Positions 1-8,183 of a stretch of 9,013 nt of DNA are shown piece by piece. Below the pieces are notes generated by a model. That model searched no databases, was not told the origin of the DNA, and saw only the letters and a program-made list of their open reading frames with translations. Origin of the DNA: Pseudomonadota bacterium (lineage in GTDB: Bacteria > Pseudomonadota > Gammaproteobacteria > UBA5335); assembly GCA_002862965.1 (NCBI GenBank), contig PKCW01000139.1, positions 1 to 9,013 on the forward strand, written 5' to 3'. Within the stretch, counting starts at the first letter, position 1. Every line of letters begins with the position of its first letter. The translations under genes and the position numbers were made by a program.

Positions 1-798
1 GCCCAACAGCAGCACCAGCGCGTTGCGGTCCTTGGCCGCCTGCCGTGTGTAGGCGGCATGGTTGGCCTCGGCGGTGCGCAACGCGATCTCTGCGCGGCGC
101 AGGTCGAGCTGCGTGGAGTTGCCCGCTTCCACCAGTTGGGTGGTCAGCCCGTAGGAGCGCTTCTGCGTGGCGAGGGTGTCGCTCGTCAGGCGCAGCAGTT
201 CCTGGTCGGCACGCAGCGTGAGGTAGGCGCTGGCCACCTCGGACACCAGGCTCATCTGCGTGGCGATGCGGGTCTCGTCGAGGGCCAGGTAGGACGCCAG
301 CGCCCGGTCGCTGAGGCTGCGGATGCGGCCCCACAGGTCCAGTTCCCAGGCGGCCGTCACCCCGGCCACGTCGTAGCGCCGGAGCACGTCGCTTTGCCCC
401 GTGGTGCTGAGGTCGGCCGGTACGCGCTCTGACGCGCCGCGGGCGGAAACGCCCAGGTTCGGCAGCATCTCGGCACGCTGGATACGGTACAGCGCCTGAG
501 CCGCCTCCACGTTGAGCGCGGCCTTGCGCATGTCGCGGTTGTTCTCCAGTGAAATGCCGATCAACTGCTGCAGCAGCGGGTCGCGGAAGAAGTCCCGCCA
601 GCCGATCTCGGCCGTGATCGCGTCGTCGGGCGTCGCGGCCGCCGGTTCCACATAGGCCGCGCCCAAGGGATAAGCCGTGTCGATCGGCGCTGCGGGCCGG
701 TCATACTTCGGTGCCATGGAGCAGCCAGTCAACGCCGCCGCGAGGGCGAGCGGCGCCAGCGTCCTGGCGGGTCGTGTGAATGCGAAAGATGTTTTCAT
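1..798 (-). CDS. RND efflux outer-membrane channel lipoprotein (OprM/OprN, NodT family), 3' part missing
   Basis: This is the outer-membrane channel of the tripartite pump encoded by the two genes upstream. The first 266 codons are in the window; family members are usually about 460-490 residues, so roughly the C-terminal 40% lies beyond the left edge. The start at 798 is supported by AGGAGG at 808-813, nine bases upstream. The N-terminus (MKTSFAFTRP...) is a lipoprotein signal with lipobox L23-T24-G25-C26, so Cys26 should be lipidated. Right after it comes the family-typical segment MAPKYDRPAAP, then the GWRDFFRDPLLQQLIGISLENN motif region (about 67-88). The W-E-L-D-L-W-G-R motif lies about 150-157, followed by the helical-barrel region with VEAGNSTQLDLRRAEIAL near 225-242. 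It is read as the last gene of the operon, 20 bp after the transporter stop. Family assignment is firm; the exact orthologue (OprN, OprC or other) is not decided. Confidence 0.93.
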   Translation of the reverse strand, partial: MKTSFAFTRPARTLAPLALAAALTGCSMAPKYDRPAAPIDTAYPLGAAYVEPAAATPDDAITAEIGWRDFFRDPLLQQLIGISLENNRDMRKAALNVEAAQALYRIQRAEMLPNLGVSARGASERVPADLSTTGQSDVLRRYDVAGVTAAWELDLWGRIRSLSDRALASYLALDETRIATQMSLVSEVASAYLTLRADQELLRLTSDTLATQKRSYGLTTQLVEAGNSTQLDLRRAEIALRTAEANHAAYTRQAAKDRNALVLLLG

Positions 799-818
799 GT
801 CGTATGTCCTCCTGGCCG

Positions 819-3800
819 TCATGCGTGCTGGTCGGTCATGCCGACACGGGCATGGCGCGCTTCGCGGCGCAGCGCCAGCTTGCGCACCACGACGTAGAAC
901 ACCGGCGTCAGCACCAGGCCGAATACCGTCACGCCCAGCATGCCGGCGAACACCGCGATGCCCATGGCGTGGCGCATCTCGGCGCCCGCACCGCTGGCCA
1001 GCACCAGCGGCACCACGCCAGCGATGAAGGCGAACGACGTCATCAGGATCGGGCGCAGCCGCAAGCGCGCGGCTTCGAGCACGGCTGCCAGCGGATCGGC
1101 CCCTTCGCTTTCCTTCGCGCGGGCGAACTCCACGATCAGGATCGCGTTCTTGGCGGCCAGGCCGATCAGCACCACGAAACCGATCTGCGTGAAGATGTTG
1201 TTGTCCCCCCCAGAGAGCCAGACGCCGGCGATCGCCGAGAGCAGCGCCATGGGTGCAATCAGCAGCACAGCGAACGGCAGCGACCAACTGTTGTACTGGG
1301 CCGCCAGGAACAGGAAGGCGAGCAGCACCGCCAGCGCGAAGATATAGATAGCAGTATTGCCAACTCGCTTTTCCTGGAAAGTCAGGTCCGTCCATTCGTA
1401 GGTCATACCGTCAGGCAGCGATTCGCTCACGATCTTCTCAATCGCGGCGGTGGCCTGGCCGGATGAGTAGCCCGGCGCTGGCCCGCCGCTGATGTCCGCC
1501 GAGGGGAAGCCGTTGTAATGCATCACCCGGTCGGGGCCGGAACTGCGCTCGATGGTCGCGATCGCGCTCAGCGGGATCATGTCGCCCGCTGCATTGCGCA
1601 CCTTGAGCATGCCTATGTCCTCAGCCTGCATGCGGAACTGCGCATCGGCCTGGGCCATGACCCGGTAGGTGCGACCGAAGCGGTTGAAGTCGTTGACGTA
1701 GAGCGAGCCAAGGTTGACCTGCAGGGTGTCGAACACCTCGGTCAGCGATACGCCCTGCGACTTGGCCTTCACCCGGTCGATGTCCACCTGCAACTGCGGC
1801 GCATTGGTCTGGAAGCTGGCGAGCATGTTCGCCAGCTCGGGCGCCTGCATGGCCTTGCCCATGATCTGGCCCTGTGCCTGCGCAAGCGCCTCGGGACCCA
1901 GGCCCGCCCGGTCCTCGATCTGCAGCTTGAAGCCGCCCATCGAACCCAGGCCCGGCACCGGCGGCGGCGGGAAGATGCCAACGAAGCCGTCCGGGATCTG
2001 GCTGAACTTGCCCATGAGCTTGCCCTGGATGGCGAAGGCCGACAGCGACGGGTCCTTGCGCTCATCGAAGGGCTTGAGCATGGCGAACATCAGCGCGGTG
2101 TTCGGCTGGTTCACCGGTCCATTGACCGACAGGCCCGGGAAGGCCACCACGCTCTCGACGCCCGGCTCAGCCAGTGCGATCTTGGTCATCTCCTTGACGA
2201 CCGCCTCGGTGCGATCCAGCGAGGCGCCGGTCGGAAGCTGGGCGATGCCCACGAGGTAGTACTTGTCCTGGGCCGGCACGAAGCCCGCAGGCACCTTGTG
2301 GAAGCCCAGCCAGGTCAGGCCCAGGAAGCCGACGTAGAGCAGCAGCACGATGGCGCTGCCGCGCACCGCGCGGCGCACGCCCCCGACGTAGGAATTCGAG
2401 GCACGATCGAAGAAGCGGTTGAAGCGGCGGAAGAAGCCGCCGAACACGCCGTCGATGATGCGCGTGAGACGATCGGGCTTGGCCGCGCCGTGGTGCGGCT
2501 TGAGCAGGATGGCGGCCAGCGCTGGCGACAGCGTAAGCGAGTTGATCGCCGACAGGATGGTCGAGAACGCGATGGTCAGCGCGAACTGGCGATAGAACTC
2601 GCCCTGCAGCCCCGACAGGAACGCCGAGGGGATGAAGACCGCTGCCAGCACCGAGGTGATGGCCAGGATCGGGCCAGTCACTTCATCCATCGCCTTGCGC
2701 GCCGCATCCTTGGGCGATTCGCCCAGCGCCATGTGGCGCTCCACGTTCTCCACCACCACGATGGCGTCATCCACCACGATGCCGATGGAGAGCACGAGGC
2801 CAAACAGCGACAGCGTGTTCAGCGAGAAGCCGAACATGTGCATCACCGCGAACGTGCCGACCAGCGAGACCGGCACGGCGATCAGTGGAATGATCGACGC
2901 GCGCCAAGATTGCAGGAACAGCACCACCACGATCACCACCAGGAGGATGGCCTCCAGCAGCGTGACGGCGACGGACTGGAGCGAGGCGCGCACGAAGACT
3001 GTGGGGTCGTAGGCGATCTTGTACTCGATGCCTTCGGGGAACTTGGCCTGCAGCCGCTCCATCGTCGCGCGCACCGCGCTGGACGTGTCCAGGGCATTGG
3101 AGCCGGGCGTCATCAGGATTTGCAGGCCGACCGCGTTCTCGCCGTCGAGCTGGCCGCGCATGGTGTAGTTGTCCGAGCCCAGTTCCAGGCGTGCGACGTC
3201 GCGCAGGCGGGTCACCTGGCCGTTGGCGCCGGCCTTGATCACGATGTCGCCGAACTGCTCTTCGGTGGTCAGGCGCCCCAGCGCATTGACGCTGACCTGG
3301 AAGGCGGCCGACGCATTCGGCTGCTGGCCGATCGAGCCGGCTGCGACCTGCACGTTCTGCTCGCGGATGGCGGCGACCACATCGCTGGCGGTCATGCCCC
3401 GCGATGCGACCTTCTCGGGGTCGAGCCAGACGCGCATTGCGTACTCGCCTTCACCGCCGATGATCACGTTGGCGATGCCCGGCAGGCGCGCCAGTTCGTC
3501 GCGCACGTTGAGCATCGCGTAGTTGGACACGTACAGCGGGTCGTAGCGGTCCCCCGGCGAGAGCATATGCACCACCATGAGAATATCGGGCGCGGTCTTG
3601 TCGGTGACCACGCCGATGCGCTGGACCTCGGACGGCAACCGGGGCAGCGCGCGTGAGACGCGGTTCTGCACCTGGATCTGCGCGACGTCGGGGTCGATGT
3701 GCTGCTCGAACGAGATGGTCAGCACCATCCGCCCGTCCGTGGACATCTGGGACTGCATGTACATCATGCCTTCCACGCCGTTGACCGCCTGCTCCAGCGG

Positions 3801-3995
3801 CGATGCCACGGTGTCGGCGATCACCTGCGGGTTGGCGCCGGGATAGCTGGCGGTGACCTGCACCGTCGGCGGCGTGACCTGGGGGTACTCGCTCAGGGGG
3901 AGCTGGAAATAGCTGATCGCGCCCGCGATCAGCATCAGCACCGACAGGACGATGGCGAAGATCGGCCGGTTGATGAAGAAGCGGGGGAAATTCAT
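819..3995 (-). CDS. RND multidrug efflux transporter, HAE1 family, MexF-like
   Basis: This is the inner-membrane proton/drug antiporter of a tripartite RND pump. It has 1058 residues, the normal family length. It begins MNFPRFFINRPIF, the standard HAE1 start, with TM1 at about 10-28. The proton-relay acids D409-D410 sit in TM4 (GIVVDDAIVVVENVER) and the relay lysine K949 in TM10 (LAAKNAILIVEFA), corresponding to AcrB D407/D408/K940. Other family marks are YPGANPQVI (51-59), the GFVPAQDK loop (571-578), FPPPPVPGLG (675-684), NDFNRFGRTY (768-777) and SGAGAEMRHAMG (1001-1012). From memory of the family, the sequence resembles MexF/BpeF more than AcrB or MexB. Such pumps typically export chloramphenicol, fluoroquinolones and trimethoprim; that substrate range is inferred. 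It lacks the metal-type HME motif (VDGAVV-like) of CzcA/CusA. The gene overlaps the adaptor gene by four bases (ATGA, 3992-3995), with GGAGG about eight bases before its start, indicating translational coupling. It appears intact. Confidence 0.97.
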   Translation of the reverse strand: MNFPRFFINRPIFAIVLSVLMLIAGAISYFQLPLSEYPQVTPPTVQVTASYPGANPQVIADTVASPLEQAVNGVEGMMYMQSQMSTDGRMVLTISFEQHIDPDVAQIQVQNRVSRALPRLPSEVQRIGVVTDKTAPDILMVVHMLSPGDRYDPLYVSNYAMLNVRDELARLPGIANVIIGGEGEYAMRVWLDPEKVASRGMTASDVVAAIREQNVQVAAGSIGQQPNASAAFQVSVNALGRLTTEEQFGDIVIKAGANGQVTRLRDVARLELGSDNYTMRGQLDGENAVGLQILMTPGSNALDTSSAVRATMERLQAKFPEGIEYKIAYDPTVFVRASLQSVAVTLLEAILLVVIVVVLFLQSWRASIIPLIAVPVSLVGTFAVMHMFGFSLNTLSLFGLVLSIGIVVDDAIVVVENVERHMALGESPKDAARKAMDEVTGPILAITSVLAAVFIPSAFLSGLQGEFYRQFALTIAFSTILSAINSLTLSPALAAILLKPHHGAAKPDRLTRIIDGVFGGFFRRFNRFFDRASNSYVGGVRRAVRGSAIVLLLYVGFLGLTWLGFHKVPAGFVPAQDKYYLVGIAQLPTGASLDRTEAVVKEMTKIALAEPGVESVVAFPGLSVNGPVNQPNTALMFAMLKPFDERKDPSLSAFAIQGKLMGKFSQIPDGFVGIFPPPPVPGLGSMGGFKLQIEDRAGLGPEALAQAQGQIMGKAMQAPELANMLASFQTNAPQLQVDIDRVKAKSQGVSLTEVFDTLQVNLGSLYVNDFNRFGRTYRVMAQADAQFRMQAEDIGMLKVRNAAGDMIPLSAIATIERSSGPDRVMHYNGFPSADISGGPAPGYSSGQATAAIEKIVSESLPDGMTYEWTDLTFQEKRVGNTAIYIFALAVLLAFLFLAAQYNSWSLPFAVLLIAPMALLSAIAGVWLSGGDNNIFTQIGFVVLIGLAAKNAILIVEFARAKESEGADPLAAVLEAARLRLRPILMTSFAFIAGVVPLVLASGAGAEMRHAMGIAVFAGMLGVTVFGLVLTPVFYVVVRKLALRREARHARVGMTDQHA

Positions 3996-5299
3996 TTGCG
4001 GGCCTCCGCCGAGCCGGCCGCGCCGTCAGCCTTGGCGGGGTCCGCGCCACCGGCCTTGGCAGGCGCCGCAGCGGGAGCCGGAGCGTTTGCCGCAGCCTTG
4101 GTCGCGCCGGTCGCGCCGGCGGCCGGTGCCGCGGGCGCCTGCATGGGCACCATGCGCGGCGTGACCGCCATGCCGGGGCGCACGAGGCCCTTGATGATGA
4201 TCTTCTCACCGGCCTGCAGGCCGCCGTTGATGACGCGCAGCCCGTCCACCACCGGCCCCAGTTCGATGGGCCGGTACTGGGCCTGGTTGTTCTCGCCCAC
4301 GACCAGCACGTAGTTGCGCCCTTGGTCGGTGCCCACGGCCTGATCGTCGATCAGGACGGCCTCGCGCGCCGCGCCGGTGGACAGCTTGGCCCGGGCGAAC
4401 ATGCCGGGTGCCATGCGCCCATCCGGGTTGGGCACAACGGCGCGCGCGCGGATCGTGCCGGTGCTTCGGTCAATGGTGTTGCCCACGAAGTCGAGCGCGC
4501 CCCTGTGCGGGAAACCCTTGTCCGTGGTCAGCCCGACCTGCACGGGCAGCGAAGCCTTGCTACCGGCGCCCGCAGCGGGCCGCGAGCGGCTGACGACGTT
4601 GAGATAGGTGGCCTCATCAATGTCGAAGTACACGTGCAACGGGTCGATGGATACGATCGTGGTCAGCAGCGTGGCCGCGCCGGCGCCGCCACCGCTGACC
4701 AAGTTGCCCTCGGTCACGAGCACGCGGTCGACGCGCCCGGCGATGGGCGCAGTGACGCGGGCGTAGGACAGGTCCAGCTGAGCCGCAGCAACGGCGGCCT
4801 TAGCCGCCTGCACCTGAGCCTGGCGCGCGTTGCGTGCGGAGGCGGCATCGTCATAGGTCTTGCGCGCGACGGCGCCGGTCGCCACCAGGCGCTCGGCGCG
4901 GTCAAAGTCGGCCTGGGCCTGGCTGGCCAGCACCTCGGCCTGACGCAGTTGCGCCACGGCCGTGTCGAGCGCAACCTGGAACGGCCTCGGGTCGATCTGG
5001 AACAGCAGTTGGCCCTTGCGCACGAGGCTACCTTCGGGAACGCTCACCGCATCGACGGCGCCGCCGACCCGCGAGCGCAGCTCGACGGTCTTGGGCGCGG
5101 CCAGGAAGCCGGTGTACTCGGCCGATGGCGCGACCGTGCGGGTAATGACCTCGGCCACGGGCACCTGCGGCGCCATCGGCGCGCCCGCCGGGGGCGCCGC
5201 GGCCTTGCCCTCGTCCTTGGCGTCGCGGGCAGCGATCGCTATCCCCCCGACGGCTGCGATGACGCCTGCCACCACAATGATTCTGATTTTTTTACGCAT
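3992..5299 (-). CDS. RND efflux periplasmic adaptor (membrane fusion protein), MexE-like
   Basis: This is the periplasmic adaptor that joins the RND transporter to the outer-membrane channel. It has 435 residues. The N-terminus (MRKKIRIIVV...) is a single hydrophobic anchor or signal segment at about 6-23 without a lipobox cysteine, so it is probably not a lipoprotein, unlike many MexA/AcrA relatives. The order is: beta/lipoyl part (VELRSRVGGAVDAVSVPEG, 72-90; GQLLFQIDPRPF, 96-107), Ala/Gln-rich alpha-hairpin coiled coil (about 112-176), second lipoyl half (LSYARVTAPIAGRVDR, 177-192), beta-barrel (YFDIDEATYL; GTIRARAVVPNPDGRMAPGMFAR, 281-303) and membrane-proximal domain (AVGTDQGRNYVLVV; NGGLQAGEKIIIKGL). 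The last ~50 residues are a low-complexity Ala/Pro/Lys tail (387-435). The hairpin-tip stretch RAERLVATGAVARKTYD matches the usual channel-docking region. The start at 5299 has AAGGG at 5308-5312, eight bases upstream. It is the first gene of the pump operon. Confidence 0.95.
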   Translation of the reverse strand: MRKKIRIIVVAGVIAAVGGIAIAARDAKDEGKAAAPPAGAPMAPQVPVAEVITRTVAPSAEYTGFLAAPKTVELRSRVGGAVDAVSVPEGSLVRKGQLLFQIDPRPFQVALDTAVAQLRQAEVLASQAQADFDRAERLVATGAVARKTYDDAASARNARQAQVQAAKAAVAAAQLDLSYARVTAPIAGRVDRVLVTEGNLVSGGGAGAATLLTTIVSIDPLHVYFDIDEATYLNVVSRSRPAAGAGSKASLPVQVGLTTDKGFPHRGALDFVGNTIDRSTGTIRARAVVPNPDGRMAPGMFARAKLSTGAAREAVLIDDQAVGTDQGRNYVLVVGENNQAQYRPIELGPVVDGLRVINGGLQAGEKIIIKGLVRPGMAVTPRMVPMQAPAAPAAGATGATKAAANAPAPAAAPAKAGGADPAKADGAAGSAEARK

Positions 5300-5365
5300 G
5301 GAAGTGACCCTTTCTTGGATGCAGGACTCCGGCCCTTCCGAAGCGCTCTGCAGACATTTGTGTGG

Positions 5366-5396
5366 AGGCTAGGCGTTACAACGACGGCAAGGTCAA
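5366..5396 (-). promoter_or_regulatory. Candidate promoter of the RND operon with 19-bp (MerR-type) spacing
   Basis: On the minus strand TTGACC (5391-5396) and TAGCCT (5366-5371) are separated by exactly 19 bp. Promoters activated by MerR-family sensors (CueR, ZntR, CadR, PbrR, MerR) characteristically have 19-20 bp spacers. The left half ACCTTGCC resembles a CueR-like half-site. The right half is poor: a clean mirror-image arm is missing, and only a short CGTT-GT-AACG dyad is visible, slightly off-centre. The -35 begins 15 bp after the ATPase stop codon, leaving a leader of about 60 nt before the adaptor start. No terminator is seen between the ATPase and the adaptor gene, so read-through from the ATPase promoter is also possible. 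This is pattern recognition only. Confidence 0.4.
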
Positions 5397-5410
5397 GCCC
5401 TCTTGTTGCC

Positions 5411-8119
5411 TCAGCGGGCAGACGGCACGGACAAGGTGGTGGGACGCCCGGCGTCGTCGCCGTGGTTGGCCTCAGGCGCGCCCTTGAAGCGCAGCAGGCG
5501 CAGTGCGTTCAGCGTGACCAGGGCCGTGGCGCCGGTGTCGGCCAGCACGGCAACCCACAAGCCGGTGATACCCAACACGGTGGTGACCAGGAACAAGCCC
5601 TTGAGGCCAATGGCGAATACGACGTTTTGGTGAATGTTGGCCATCGTCGCCCGCGACAGGGCCACCAGGTGGGCCACGTCCGTGACGCGGCTCTTGAGCA
5701 GCGCGGCATCGGCGGTTTCCAGCGCCACGTCCGTGCCGCCGCCCATGGCGATACCCACGTCGGCGGTCGCCAGGGCCGGCGCGTCGTTGATGCCGTCGCC
5801 GACCATCGCCACCTTGGCATCACGCTTCATCTCGTTGACCAAGCGCAGCTTGTCCTGCGGCAGCAGCTCGGCCTCCCACTCGATGCCCAGCTTGCCGGCG
5901 ATCGCCTGCGCGGTGCGGCGGTTGTCGCCGGTCAGCATGACCGAGCGCACGCCCATGGCGTTGAGCTGGGCCACGCCTTCGCGCGCGTCGCGGCGGGGCT
6001 CGTCGCGCAGGGCCAGCAGGCCCAGAACGTTCTTGCTGGCTTCGTCGAACAGGACCACCACGGTCTTGCCGCCATCCTCCAGCTTGTCGATTTCCCTGCG
6101 GTGCGCGGCTGTCAGCGTGGCCGTCTGTTCCGCATGGGCGGGCGATCCGACAGCGAGCGCACTGCCGTTCACGGTGGCGCGCACCGCCTTGCCGGCAATG
6201 GCCGATGCGCCCGTGGCCTGGGGAATCGCCACGTCCAGGCTCTTGGCATGGGCGACAATGGCCTTCGCCAAGGGATGGTTTGAGCCGGACTCGACAGCGG
6301 CGGCAAGCGCAAGGACCTGTTGATGCTTGAACAGCCCGAAGGGCAGGACCTCGGTGATGCGCGGCTTGCCCTCGGTCAGCGTGCCAGTCTTGTCGAAGGC
6401 AATGGCGCGCACGCGGCCGATGGTTTCCAACGCGTTGCCACCCTTGATCAGCAGGCCCCGTCGCGTGGCCACCGCAAGGCCCGAGGCGATGGCCGCCGGT
6501 GTGGAGAGCACCAGCGCACATGGGCAGGCAATCAACAGCAGTGCGAGGCCGCGGTACAGCCAGGTACCCCAGTCGCCACCCATGGCAAGTGGCGGAACCA
6601 CCACGATCAACGCCGCGATGGCCATGACGGCAGGGGTGTAGTAGCGGCTGAACTTTTCGATGAAGCGAGCCGTGGGCGCCTTGGAGGACTGCGCCTGCTC
6701 CACCAGTTGGATGATGCGAGAAATGGTGTTGTCCGATGCCGTCTTCTCGACTTGTACTTCGAGCACGCCATCGACGTTGATGGAGCCGGCGAACACGTCG
6801 GCACCGATAGCCTTTTGACGCGGTACGGACTCGCCGGTGATAGGCGACTCGTCCAGGCTGCTTTCACCGCGGAGGATCTTGCCGTCCGCAGGCACCCGGT
6901 CACCAGGGCGCACCAGCACGCGGTCGCTCACGCGCAGGGAAGCGGCGGGCACTTCGCGCTGCCCGCCCGCGGCATCGAGCAGTACCGCCGTCTTAGGCAC
7001 CAGGGAGGCCAGCGCCTTGATGCCGGCGCGCGCGCGGCCGGCGGCCACGCTTTCCAGCAGCTCGCCGATCGCGAACAGGAACACCACGGCAGCAGCTTCC
7101 TCGGCCTCGCCTATCACGAGCGCGCCCAGCGAGGCGACGACCATCAGCGTTTCGATAGAGAACGGCGAGCCTGACACAGCCAGCGCGAAGGCTTTGCGAG
7201 CGAACGGCAGCACGCCCGCGATCACCGCAGCGGCGAAGATCCATTCAGCGTAGCCAGGAACGAACTGCGCGATCGCGTAGGCCGAGCCCATCAGGCCGCC
7301 CAGGCCCAGCACGTGCTTGCCTTTCTTCGTCTGCCACCAGCGCTGATGGCGCGCCGTCGATGCTGCTGCTGGGGCCGCGGGTGCTGAGCCAGCATGGCGG
7401 CGCACGTCGGAGACGCCGAAGCCCAGGCTCTTGATGGTCTTCTCGATGTGGCCGAGCTGCGTGGGGCCGCCAGACGCGAGCGTCAATTCCAGCGTTTCTG
7501 CGGTGAAGTTTATGCGGGCATCGGACACGCCATCCATGCGAGCGAGCGCCGTTTCGATCTTGCCGACGCAACTGGCGCAGTCCATGCCCTCGACGCGCAT
7601 GGACACGTTGGGGGGCGTGCTGGGTGCTCCACGGAAGGCAGAGGCCGGCGCATGGTCATGCCCGCTGCAGGCCCCGTGATCGTGACCGTGGTCATGGGCA
7701 TGGCCGTGAGCATGGCCATGCCCATGGTCATCACCGCACGCTTTGCCGTGCGAATGATCGTGCCCGTGGTCGTGGGCATGCCCATGGTCATGGTGGCCGC
7801 CGCAGCCGGCGTGGTCATGCGCGTGGGCCGCATGGCGCGGTGCAGGTGCTGCGGACATTTCGGACGCGGGCAGTGCCTGCACGTCGAAGCCCAGGGACCG
7901 GATTTTCTTGGCAATGTCGCGTGCAGTATTTCGGCTACTTGTGCTGCGCGTCAACGTCAGCGTCTCATTTGTAAAATTAACCTGTACATTTGATACGCCA
8001 TCAATTCGACCAAGCGCTGTTTCAATCTTGCCGACGCAACTGGCGCAATCCATACCTTCGACCCGAAAGCCCAGTTGTTCGTCCTGCGCTCCTGTGCCGT
8101 CCAATGTTTCCAAAGACAT
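5411..8119 (-). CDS. Heavy-metal P1B-2-type ATPase (Zn2+/Cd2+/Pb2+ exporter, ZntA/CadA type)
   Basis: An inner-membrane ATPase that pumps divalent soft metals out of the cytoplasm. The product from 8119 has 902 residues, longer than typical ZntA/CadA (about 700-740) because of a duplicated sensor domain and linker. Order: HMA domain 1 (metal site GMDCASC, C25/C28), His-rich linker (about 96-156, many HDHGH and HGHAH units plus three Cys), HMA domain 2 (C181/C184), transmembrane part from about 265, actuator TGE (428-430), CPC ion motif C532-P533-C534, phosphorylation motif DKTGT (D576), SGSNHP (H615), TGDN (730-733) and GDGIND (774-779). TM7-8 carry N-IHQNVVFAIGLK (K840) and D861-TGATALVTLNALRLL. 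CPC with this K and D pattern is the P1B-2 signature; the Cu+ ATPase YN and MxxSS motifs are absent. The start at 8119 is chosen because AGGAG (8126-8130) lies six bases upstream. The longer open frame to 8254 crosses the promoter and terminator and reads as non-native protein. Metal preference is inferred. Confidence 0.96.
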   Translation of the reverse strand: MSLETLDGTGAQDEQLGFRVEGMDCASCVGKIETALGRIDGVSNVQVNFTNETLTLTRSTSSRNTARDIAKKIRSLGFDVQALPASEMSAAPAPRHAAHAHDHAGCGGHHDHGHAHDHGHDHSHGKACGDDHGHGHAHGHAHDHGHDHGACSGHDHAPASAFRGAPSTPPNVSMRVEGMDCASCVGKIETALARMDGVSDARINFTAETLELTLASGGPTQLGHIEKTIKSLGFGVSDVRRHAGSAPAAPAAASTARHQRWWQTKKGKHVLGLGGLMGSAYAIAQFVPGYAEWIFAAAVIAGVLPFARKAFALAVSGSPFSIETLMVVASLGALVIGEAEEAAAVVFLFAIGELLESVAAGRARAGIKALASLVPKTAVLLDAAGGQREVPAASLRVSDRVLVRPGDRVPADGKILRGESSLDESPITGESVPRQKAIGADVFAGSINVDGVLEVQVEKTASDNTISRIIQLVEQAQSSKAPTARFIEKFSRYYTPAVMAIAALIVVVPPLAMGGDWGTWLYRGLALLLIACPCALVLSTPAAIASGLAVATRRGLLIKGGNALETIGRVRAIAFDKTGTLTEGKPRITEVLPFGLFKHQQVLALAAAVESGSNHPLAKAIVAHAKSLDVAIPQATGASAIAGKAVRATVNGSALAVGSPAHAEQTATLTAAHRREIDKLEDGGKTVVVLFDEASKNVLGLLALRDEPRRDAREGVAQLNAMGVRSVMLTGDNRRTAQAIAGKLGIEWEAELLPQDKLRLVNEMKRDAKVAMVGDGINDAPALATADVGIAMGGGTDVALETADAALLKSRVTDVAHLVALSRATMANIHQNVVFAIGLKGLFLVTTVLGITGLWVAVLADTGATALVTLNALRLLRFKGAPEANHGDDAGRPTTLSVPSAR
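7557..8047 (-). repeat. 23-bp perfect direct repeat (7557-7579 and 8025-8047) in the two HMA domain coding regions
   Basis: The two copies are identical over 23 bases and encode the metal-binding loop DCASCVGKI of each HMA domain. They begin 468 bp apart, which is exactly 156 codons, so recombination between them would remove one HMA domain and the whole His-rich linker without shifting the frame. Sequence around the repeat remains alike but diverges, with copy 1 (8025-8047 side) noticeably richer in A/T at third codon positions than copy 2. Confidence 0.85.
7623..7834 (-). repeat. His-rich low-complexity segment within the ATPase gene
   Basis: The segment encodes about 60 residues dominated by His, Asp and Gly in HDHGH, HGHAH and similar units (protein residues about 96-156), with Cys at 106, 128 and 151. 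At DNA level it is a run of short degenerate repeats of catg/gtg/cat type. Such stretches in metal transporters usually bind Zn2+ or Ni2+ loosely and may buffer or sense metal; here it forms the flexible link between the two HMA domains. The repetitive DNA could allow slippage and length variation between strains (inference). Confidence 0.85.
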
Positions 8120-8183
8120 ATCAATCTCCTGGTTCTCTGAGTAATCGCCGTGGCAGGACGCACAAATCAGCGATCGGAATGTT

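Noticed and set aside
1518..3656. Long plus-strand open frame of 712 codons opposite the RND transporter gene
   Set aside because: It is antisense to a clear HAE1 transporter; its His/Arg/Asp-rich low-complexity composition is what a high-GC shadow frame produces.
819..3995. Reading the RND pump as a metal (Czc/Cus, HME-type) exporter because of the neighbouring metal ATPase
   Set aside because: The TM4 sequence is the HAE1 form with paired Asp (D409-D410), and overall motifs match MexF-like drug pumps.
4000..4150. Ala/Pro/Lys-rich tail of the adaptor as a separate domain or frameshift product
   Set aside because: The frame is continuous up to the ATGA overlap with the transporter gene; low-complexity tails are common in adaptors of high-GC proteobacteria.
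4322..6283. Long plus-strand open frame of 653 codons spanning the adaptor gene and the 3' part of the ATPase gene
   Set aside because: It crosses two well-supported minus-strand genes and their intergenic gap, with no recognisable domain; a high-GC shadow.
7394..7993. Plus-strand open frame with hydrophobic Met/Val-rich repeats that looks like a membrane protein
   Set aside because: It is the complement of the His-rich linker: CAT/GTG codons read backward give Met, Val and His runs.
5411..8119. Copper ATPase (CopA) annotation suggested by GMDCASC domains and the CueR-like half-site downstream
   Set aside because: The TM7-8 residues (K840, D861-TGAT) fit P1B-2 Zn/Cd/Pb enzymes, and the copper-type YN and MxxSS motifs are missing.
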